Positions 40,720 to 64,000 of a DNA stretch of 64,000 bases are shown one piece after another. The notes beneath the pieces were generated by a model. The model saw nothing but the letters and a program-made list of their open reading frames with translations, had not been told where the DNA came from and did no database searches. The stretch spans positions 1,054,001-1,118,000 of the forward strand of contig NZ_CP135971.1 of the NCBI RefSeq assembly GCF_032463525.1, in the 5' to 3' direction. The stretch comes from Pseudomonas sp. DTU_2021_1001937_2_SI_NGA_ILE_001. GTDB lineage: Bacteria > Pseudomonadota > Gammaproteobacteria > Pseudomonadales > Pseudomonadaceae. The first letter of the stretch is position 1. Each line of letters starts with the position of its first letter. A program made the position numbers and the translations under genes.

Positions 40720-43700
40720 TAGTGCACATGTCTTCTTGCAAACACTGGATCGACGTGCTGGAAAACCATGCCCGGCACTTTGCGCAACGCGACGCCCTGC
40801 ATTTTCTGCCCGATGGCGTCGAGATCGGCGAAACCCTGACCTTCGCGCAACTGCACGAACAGAGCCAATCGCTCGCCGCCGCCTTGCAGGCGCGCTGTCA
40901 GCCAGGTGATCGCGTGCTGCTGATGCTGCCCACCAGCCTCGACTACGCCCGCGCCTTCTGCGCCTGCCTGTACGCCGGGCTGATCGCCGTGCCGCTGTTC
41001 CCGCCGCCATCGCGCAAGCCGCGGCATCTGGACCGCGTGCGTAACGTAGTGACCGATGCCCAGCCGACACTGATCCTGGCCCCGGCCAGCCATGGCGACA
41101 CCTTGCGTGAGCTGGTCGAAGGCCGGGTAGCCGTGGCCACGGTCGCCGATCTCGGCACGCCCTCGCCGAGCCAGTGGCAGCGCCCGGCCATCGATGGCGC
41201 CAGCGTGGCCTTTCTGCAGTACACCTCGGGTTCCACGGGCACGCCGAAAGGCGTCGAGGTGCGCCAGCGCAACCTGCTCGCCAACGTCGAGCTGATGCGC
41301 CAGGCCTACGGCTTCGACGCCGAGGGGGCCATGGTCAACTGGCTGCCGCTGTACCACGACATGGGGCTGATCGGCGGCATGCTGGCACCTTTATATAGTG
41401 GCATGCCCTGCTACTTGATCGCCTCGCAGACCTTCGTCAATGCGCCGTCCACCTGGCTGCAGGCGCTGAGCCGCTACCGCGCTACCGCCAGCTTCGCGCC
41501 GAACTTTGCCTATGCGCTGTGCAACCGGGTGGTCAGCGACAGCCTTATCGCCCAGCTCGACCTCAGCCACTGGCGCCATGCGATCAACGGCGCTGAGCCG
41601 ATCCACCCGGCGACGCTGGACACCTTTGCCCGGCGCTTTGCCGCCTGCGGCCTGAATCCGCTGGCGCTCAGCCCCGGCTATGGCCAGGCCGAGGCCACGC
41701 TGTGTGTCAGCGCCACGCCGGCCGACGCCTTGCCGGTGGTGTTGCGCCTCGACAAGGCAGTGCTGGAACGCGGTCGTGTGGCCCTGGCCAGCGAGAACGC
41801 ACCGGCGGTGGAGTTCGTCGCCTGTGGCTACCCCCAGGCGCTGCACAGCATTGCCATCGTCGACCCGCACAGCTTCGAACGCTGCGCCCCGGACCAGATC
41901 GGCGAAGTGTGGCTGCAAGGCCCGAGCAACGCCGAAGCCTACTGGAACAACCCCGACGCCAGCCGCGAAGCCTTCCAGGCGCAGATCCAGGGCGAAGCAG
42001 GGTATTACCTGCGCTCCGGCGACCTGGGCTTCATGCACCAGGGCCAGGTGGTCATCTGCGGGCGGGTCAAGGACCTGCTGATCCTCAATGGCCGCAACCT
42101 CTACCCTCACGATATCGAGTTCGCCATTACCGATGCCGAACCCGGCATCCGTACCGGGCGCATTGCCGCCTTCTCGGAGATGGACGAGCGTCTGGGCCGC
42201 GAGAAACTGGTGATCGTCGCCGAGCCGCAGCGCAAGTTCGTCGACCCGGCGAGCCACGCGCCACTCATCGCCTCGATGCAGGAAGCGGTGCGCGACGCCG
42301 CCGACTGCGGCATCGACCAGATCGTGCTGGTGGAAGCCGGCACCATCCCGATGACCACCAGCGGCAAGATCGCCCGCCAGGGCGCACGCAAGCAACTGGC
42401 GGCCGGCACCTTGAGCATCATTGCCCAATACGGCGGCCAGGCCGCCGCCGAAGCTCGACTGTCAGCCGAGCAATTGCTCGCCCAGGCGGCCACAGGTGGG
42501 CAAGAGGCCCTGCCCGCCTGCCGCCAATGGCTTGGCCAGACATTGCACGAGGTCAACCCTTACCTGGCGCTGGACTTCCAGCGCAGTCTGATCGGCCTGG
42601 GCCTGGATTCCATCGCCCTGGCCGACTTTGCGGCGCGGCTCCATCAGGACCTCGGCGTAGCCTTCGACACCCAGGCGCTGTTCAGCGAACGCAGCCTCGG
42701 CGAATGGGCCGAGGTGCTGCGTGACGCTCTGCAGCGAACCGCGCCCAGGGCCACCGATGACCAAGCCAGCGCCGGCACCGACCAGGCCCGGCAGTCCTTC
42801 GCACAACGCCGTCTGTGGTTCCTGCACCAGCTCGACCCCAGCGATACCCGGCACAACCTGGTGCTGCACCTGCGCCTGGAAGGCGAGCTGCACAGCGCCG
42901 AACTGGCCGCACGGCTGGCGGCGCTGGTCGAGCGACACGGCGTCCTGCGCACGGTGTATCAGGACGCCGCTGACGGTCCGCAACAGCGTGTGCTGCCCAT
43001 GACCGAGTTGCCCTTGGTGGTCCACGACCTGCGCGGCCAGCCGGCTGCCCAGCAGGAACAGGCACTGGGCGAACGCCTGGCCGCCGAACAAGGCACGCCT
43101 CTGGACCTGCAAAACGGCCCGGCGCTGCGTGCGCAACTGCTGCACCGCGACGCGCAGTGTCACGACCTGCTGCTGACCCTGCACCACATCGCCTTCGATG
43201 GCCGCTCGCTGCAACTGCTGCTGGCCGAACTGGCCGGTACACCCGGCGTTGCACGCCCGCCCCAGTACCTGGACTTCGCCCGTTGGGAAGCAGCGCACTG
43301 GAGCGACGAACGCATTGCCGCCGAGCAGGACTTCTGGCGCGCGCACCTGGCAGCGCTGCCACAGACCCTGGCACTGGGCGGCAGCGGGCATACGCCTGGC
43401 GAACACAGCCTGACCTTCGACCTGCCGCAGGCGGACTGCGAGCGTCTGGCGGCTCTGGCCCGCGAGCAAGGCATGACCCTGTTCATGCTGCTACTGGCCT
43501 GCTACCAGCTGGTGATCCGCCAGCTGGGCGGGCAGCAGCAGTTCCTGCTGGGCACTGACGTCAGTGGCCGCCCCACGGCAGCGTACAACGAAGCCATCGG
43601 CTTCTTCGTCAACCAGCTGACCCTGCGCTGCGACCTGCGCGGCGCCCCCACGTTGGCCGGGTTCTTCCAGCAGGTCCGCGACCAGGCACGCCTGGCCTAT

Positions 43701-44153
43701 GCCCACCAGGACCTGCCGTTCGACCTGGTGGTCGCTGCCCTGGCCCCGCAACGACGGGCCGGCCACGCGCCGCTGTTCCAGGTCAAGCTCAACTACCAGC
43801 CGTCGCGGGTCAGCCCGACCCGCCTGGCCGGCGCGCAGCTGGCCAGTGTCGAGGCGGCCCAGGCGCCGGGGGACTTCCATCTGGTGCTGGACCTGACCCA
43901 TGGCAGCAGCGGTATCGAGGCCAACCTCAAGTTCCGCGGCGAATACTTCGACCAGGACCGTGCCCTGCGCCTGCAACAGCTGTGGACCCGTCTGCTGGAC
44001 GAAAGCCCGACGTTGCTGGAACAGCCATTGCCCGCCGTTGCCGAGCGCCTGGACGCCTGGGACCAGGCCTTGCAGCGTGAGCGCGTACAGGCCCAAGCCT
44101 CGGCAGGCCGTGCGCAGATGCTCAAGACCAAGCGCCGTTCCGTGCCCCTCTAA
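40716..44153 (+). CDS. Lipopeptide loading protein: fatty acyl-AMP ligase - ACP - condensation domain
   Basis: A 1145-residue protein that activates a fatty acid and starts the lipopeptide. Residues 1-570 are an FAAL: TSGSTGTPKGVEV, then NWLPLYHDMGLIGGM, the FAAL/FadD hallmark. An ACP follows near residue 625 (GLGLDSIALA). The last 450 residues are a C domain with RLWFLHQLDP and an intact LHHIAFDG motif, which should acylate the first amino acid. The protein ends there, so the rest of module 1 is on another polypeptide. The GTG at 40716 overlaps the hydroxylase stop (GTGA); ATG 40728 is the alternative start, and neither has a clear ribosome site, so translational coupling is likely. Chain length is not predictable; octanoate occurs in known corrugatins. 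Confidence 0.94.
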   Translation: MIVHMSSCKHWIDVLENHARHFAQRDALHFLPDGVEIGETLTFAQLHEQSQSLAAALQARCQPGDRVLLMLPTSLDYARAFCACLYAGLIAVPLFPPPSRKPRHLDRVRNVVTDAQPTLILAPASHGDTLRELVEGRVAVATVADLGTPSPSQWQRPAIDGASVAFLQYTSGSTGTPKGVEVRQRNLLANVELMRQAYGFDAEGAMVNWLPLYHDMGLIGGMLAPLYSGMPCYLIASQTFVNAPSTWLQALSRYRATASFAPNFAYALCNRVVSDSLIAQLDLSHWRHAINGAEPIHPATLDTFARRFAACGLNPLALSPGYGQAEATLCVSATPADALPVVLRLDKAVLERGRVALASENAPAVEFVACGYPQALHSIAIVDPHSFERCAPDQIGEVWLQGPSNAEAYWNNPDASREAFQAQIQGEAGYYLRSGDLGFMHQGQVVICGRVKDLLILNGRNLYPHDIEFAITDAEPGIRTGRIAAFSEMDERLGREKLVIVAEPQRKFVDPASHAPLIASMQEAVRDAADCGIDQIVLVEAGTIPMTTSGKIARQGARKQLAAGTLSIIAQYGGQAAAEARLSAEQLLAQAATGGQEALPACRQWLGQTLHEVNPYLALDFQRSLIGLGLDSIALADFAARLHQDLGVAFDTQALFSERSLGEWAEVLRDALQRTAPRATDDQASAGTDQARQSFAQRRLWFLHQLDPSDTRHNLVLHLRLEGELHSAELAARLAALVERHGVLRTVYQDAADGPQQRVLPMTELPLVVHDLRGQPAAQQEQALGERLAAEQGTPLDLQNGPALRAQLLHRDAQCHDLLLTLHHIAFDGRSLQLLLAELAGTPGVARPPQYLDFARWEAAHWSDERIAAEQDFWRAHLAALPQTLALGGSGHTPGEHSLTFDLPQADCERLAALAREQGMTLFMLLLACYQLVIRQLGGQQQFLLGTDVSGRPTAAYNEAIGFFVNQLTLRCDLRGAPTLAGFFQQVRDQARLAYAHQDLPFDLVVAALAPQRRAGHAPLFQVKLNYQPSRVSPTRLAGAQLASVEAAQAPGDFHLVLDLTHGSSGIEANLKFRGEYFDQDRALRLQQLWTRLLDESPTLLEQPLPAVAERLDAWDQALQRERVQAQASAGRAQMLKTKRRSVPL

Positions 44154-44170
44154 CCCGCCTGGATGCCTTT

Positions 44171-45217
44171 ATGTCTACCCTGCCCCCCACCTCCCGCTCC
44201 TTAGGCGGCGTCAAGCGCAAAGCCATGAACGTCGCGCCCCGGCAGTTGGTCAGCGAGCGCCTGCTGAGTCCGGAACATACCCTGCCGCTGGTGATCGAGC
44301 CGGCGGTCGCCGACGTCGACCTGGTCACCTGGGCGGCCAGCGAGCGGCACAATCTGGAAGCCAAGCTGCTGCAACACGGCGCGCTGCTGTTCCGTGGCTT
44401 CGGTGTGCGCTCGGTGGAGCAGTTCGACCAGGTGATCGCCGCGCTGTCGCCCGGTGCCCTGGAGTACATGTTCCGTGCCTCGCCGCGTACCCGGGTAGGC
44501 GGCAACATCTATACCTCGACCGATTACCCGGCCGACCAGATGATCTTTCCGCACAACGAGCACTCCTACTCGCCACGCTTCCCGCTGCGGCTGTTCTTCT
44601 ACTGCCAGCAGCCATCGGAAACCGGCGGCGAAACGCCGATCGGCTCGACCCGTGCGGTGAAGGCGGCGATCAGCCCGCAAATCGAAGCGCGCTTCCGCGA
44701 GAAGGGCGTGCTCTACGTGCGCAACTACGGCGACGGCTTCGGGCTGCCCTGGCAGAGCGTGTTCCAGTCCGAAGATCGCGGCGAAGTCGAGGCCTACTGC
44801 GCCAGCGTCGGTATCGAAGTGGAATGGAAGGAAAACAACCGCCTGCGCACCCGCCAGCGCGGCCCGGCCGTGGTGCGCCACCCGCGCACCGGCGAAGAGG
44901 TGTGGTTCAACCACGCGACCTTCTTCCATATCAGCACCCTGCCGCCGGCCATTCGAGGCTCGCTGCAAAGCAACTTCGCCGACCTCGACCTGCCCACCAA
45001 CACCTTCTATGGCGACGGTGAGCCTATCGAGCCGCAGGTGCTGGACGCCTTGCGCACCGCCTACCTCGACTCGCTGGTGCGCTTCAGCTGGCAACCGGGC
45101 GACGTGCTGTTCATCGACAACATGCTCACCGTGCACGGCCGCGAACCTTTCACTGGCAAGCGCGCCATCCTCACCGGCATGGCCGAAGCGCTGTTGTCGA
45201 GCGACGTAGCGGTCTGA
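44171..45217 (+). CDS. SyrP-like Fe(II)/2-oxoglutarate amino-acid beta-hydroxylase (second copy)
   Basis: A 348-residue TauD/TfdA-family enzyme, paralogous to the gene at 39742 (shared SETGGETPI, LYVRNY and LPWQ segments). Its metal triad is in IFPHNEHSY and DNMLTVHGREPF, and the 2-oxoglutarate arginine in TGKRAILTGMAEAL. It lies 17 nt after the loading-protein gene and 85 nt before the interface-A(His)-T gene. Position suggests it is the histidine hydroxylase working with that interface domain, but this is only a neighbour argument. An internal ATG at 44225 is a possible alternative start. Confidence 0.93.
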   Translation: MSTLPPTSRSLGGVKRKAMNVAPRQLVSERLLSPEHTLPLVIEPAVADVDLVTWAASERHNLEAKLLQHGALLFRGFGVRSVEQFDQVIAALSPGALEYMFRASPRTRVGGNIYTSTDYPADQMIFPHNEHSYSPRFPLRLFFYCQQPSETGGETPIGSTRAVKAAISPQIEARFREKGVLYVRNYGDGFGLPWQSVFQSEDRGEVEAYCASVGIEVEWKENNRLRTRQRGPAVVRHPRTGEEVWFNHATFFHISTLPPAIRGSLQSNFADLDLPTNTFYGDGEPIEPQVLDALRTAYLDSLVRFSWQPGDVLFIDNMLTVHGREPFTGKRAILTGMAEALLSSDVAV

Positions 45218-45302
45218 TTCTTCACCGGGTGAGGCTCGCGCCTGGCACACGGATGCCGCGCTGCCTCAACCCGTTCAAGCCCAATTTTCAATCGAGTTGA
45301 AC

Positions 45303-48365
<3,063 letters not shown>

Positions 48366-48417
48366 CCCGCTGCCCGATTGGCTGCGCCGTCACCCCTTTT
48401 TCCGCAGGACGCTCGCG

Positions 48418-62358
<13,941 letters not shown>

Positions 62359-62444
62359 TGCGCGGTGCGGCACGCGGGTGGACATGCCCCGCGCGCCGCT
62401 GCCGATCAGCGACTTTTCAAGATTTGCCTACGGATCGTTTAAGC

Positions 62445-64000
62445 ATGAACAACATCGAAGACATCTATTCCCTCTCGCCGACGCAGCATGGCCTGCTGTT
62501 CCACAGCGTCGTCGAGGCGGATTCGCGGGTGTACTACCAGCAACTGAGCCTGGAGATCCAGGGCCCGCTGGACACCACCGCATTTCGCAGCGCCTGGCAG
62601 GCGCTGATGCAGCGCCACGCAGTACTGCGCAGCGCGTTTCTCTGGGAAGACCTGGACGACGCCTACCAGGTGGTGCAGCAGGGCATCGAGCTGCCGCTGA
62701 GCCTGCTCGACTGGCGCGCCCGCGATGACCAGCAGGCCGCCCTCGAAGCCCTGGCGCTGGAGCAGCGCGCCCTGCCGCTGGAACTCAACGACGCGCCGCT
62801 GATGCGCGTGGCCCTGGTGCGCCTGGCCGAGCAGCGCTGGCACCTGACCTGGACCTTCCACCACATTCTCATGGACGGCTGGAGCGTCGGCATCGCCATC
62901 CAGGAATGGTTGGCCCTGTACTACGAAAGCGCCCTGGGCCGCCCCGCCCGGTTGCCAGCCACCCGCCCGTATCGCGACTACATCGCCTGGCTGGCCGAAC
63001 AGGACATGGCCGCCACCGAGGCCTTCTGGCGCGAGCGCCTGCACGACCTGAACGAACCCACGCCGCTGCCAGACTTCGCCGTGCGCCTGGCACCGCCCAC
63101 CGGTGCCCCCTTCGCCGAGCGCGAAACCCTGCTGCAAGCCGACGAGACCGAACAGCTGACGCGCTTCGCCCGCCAGCACGGCCTGACCCTCAACACCCTG
63201 ATCCAGGGCGCCTGGGCCTTGCTGCTGGGCCAGCACGCCGGGCGTGACGACGTAGTCTACGGCGTCACTGTGGCCGGTCGCCCGGAAAGTCTGCCGGGGG
63301 TCGAGAGCAGTGTCGGCCTGTTCATCAATACCCTGCCGCTGCGCGTGCAATGGGCCGACAGCCCGGCGCTGGTGGATTGGCTGCACGCCCTGCAACAGGC
63401 CAACAGCGACCTGCGCCAGCACGCCTACCTGCCGGTGGGCAAGCTCAAGGCCATGAGCGGCATCGCCGCCGAGCGGGCGCTGTTCGACTCGATTCTGGTG
63501 TTCGAGAACTTCCCGGTCACCGACGCCCTCAACCAGGACGCCGACGGGTTGAGCTTCATCGCCCCGCAGCCGGCGCGGACGGTCGATGGCATTACCCACA
63601 CCCAGGGCCGCAACCATTTCCCGCTGGCGTTGATCGTGGTCCCCGGCGAGCGTCTGAACTACCTGTTCAGCTATGAGCGCCGCCGCTTCAGCGACGCGGA
63701 AATCGCCGTGCTCTCGGCGCAACTGCGCGCCCTGCTGCTGGCCATGGCCGCCCAGCCGCACGGCCGGGTGGCCGAACTGGCGTGGGTCAGCCCAGAGGAA
63801 CAGGCGCAACTGCAGGCCCATGGCCGCGGTGCGCAGCTGCCGGTGCCGACACTGGGCCTGCACCAGCGCTTCGAGCAGCAGGCGCTGACCCACCCCGAGC
63901 GAGAGGCACTGCGCGACCGCCAGGGCGCCCTGAGCTATGCCGAACTCGAGCGCCGCGCCAACCAGCTCAGCCAGCACCTGCACAGCCAGGGTATCGGCGC
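62445..64000 (+). CDS. NRPS, 3'-truncated by the window edge (C and start of A)
   Basis: ATG 62445 opens a frame that continues to the right edge (about 518 residues). It lies 86 nt after the preceding NRPS stop, with a weak GGAT ribosome site. Residues 3-450 form a C domain of the type that follows epimerases: it starts IEDIYSLSPTQHGLLFH and has an intact HHILMDG near 62860. Then comes the first part of an A domain (LHQRFEQQALTHPEREAL, LSYAELERRANQLSQ). The specificity pocket, further modules and any thioesterase are beyond the window. It should continue the chain from the D-Ser carrier. Confidence 0.95.
   Translation, partial: MNNIEDIYSLSPTQHGLLFHSVVEADSRVYYQQLSLEIQGPLDTTAFRSAWQALMQRHAVLRSAFLWEDLDDAYQVVQQGIELPLSLLDWRARDDQQAALEALALEQRALPLELNDAPLMRVALVRLAEQRWHLTWTFHHILMDGWSVGIAIQEWLALYYESALGRPARLPATRPYRDYIAWLAEQDMAATEAFWRERLHDLNEPTPLPDFAVRLAPPTGAPFAERETLLQADETEQLTRFARQHGLTLNTLIQGAWALLLGQHAGRDDVVYGVTVAGRPESLPGVESSVGLFINTLPLRVQWADSPALVDWLHALQQANSDLRQHAYLPVGKLKAMSGIAAERALFDSILVFENFPVTDALNQDADGLSFIAPQPARTVDGITHTQGRNHFPLALIVVPGERLNYLFSYERRRFSDAEIAVLSAQLRALLLAMAAQPHGRVAELAWVSPEEQAQLQAHGRGAQLPVPTLGLHQRFEQQALTHPEREALRDRQGALSYAELERRANQLSQHLHSQGIG

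Overview
This is a high-GC gammaproteobacterial chromosome segment, almost certainly Pseudomonas and probably of the P. putida/fluorescens complex. The reasons are the very long NRPS genes with Pseudomonas-style condensation domains, the REP elements of the GTGGGAGC...GCTCCCAC kind, and the gene repertoire (GntP permease, SyrP-like hydroxylases, diaminobutyrate aminotransferase, RND pump). No database was consulted. Family calls come from motifs read in the translations, and adenylation (A) domain specificities come from hand-aligned ten-residue codes.

Region 1 (1-22.9 kb, + strand) is the 3' part of a large NRPS assembly line: a protein already open at the left edge (three visible modules) and a 4509-residue terminal protein. 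Predicted residues are Glx-like, unassigned, His-like, Thr, Thr (likely dehydrated to Dhb), Glx-like, and a last module of C-T-TE with no A domain. That A-less end, following a Thr module and a dehydration-type C domain, has the layout known from syringomycin synthetase SyrE. The terminal protein also has a tandem C-C* arrangement whose second member has an altered active-site motif.

Region 2 (22.9-31.5 kb) is ordinary accessory chromosome: a P-loop nucleotide kinase, a gluconate-type permease with a possible leader ORF, a GNAT acetyltransferase, a divergent SDR/LysR pair, an MFS transporter, a decayed deaminase remnant, a PRISE-like reductase and a cysteine hydrolase. It is punctuated by REP elements and hairpins.

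Region 3 (31.5 kb to the right edge) is a second NRPS locus, read as a lipopeptide siderophore pathway of the corrugatin/histicorrugatin kind. On the minus strand are a TonB-dependent receptor, L-2,4-diaminobutyrate aminotransferase, and an RND pump with its periplasmic adaptor. On the plus strand, from a shared intergenic region with a Fur-box-like site, are a SyrP-like hydroxylase, a fatty acyl-AMP ligase-ACP-C loading protein, a second SyrP-like hydroxylase, an interface-A(His)-T protein, a four-module NRPS ending Ser-Ser with an epimerase, and the start of a further NRPS that leaves the window.

Working model for region 3: the FAAL loads a fatty acid. The C domain on that protein joins it to histidine, which a SyrP-like enzyme hydroxylates on the carrier protein with help of the interface domain. 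Two further residues and two serines (the second D) are added before the chain passes to the truncated protein. DabA-type aminotransferase chemistry supplies diaminobutyrate, the pump may export the product, and the receptor imports the ferric complex.
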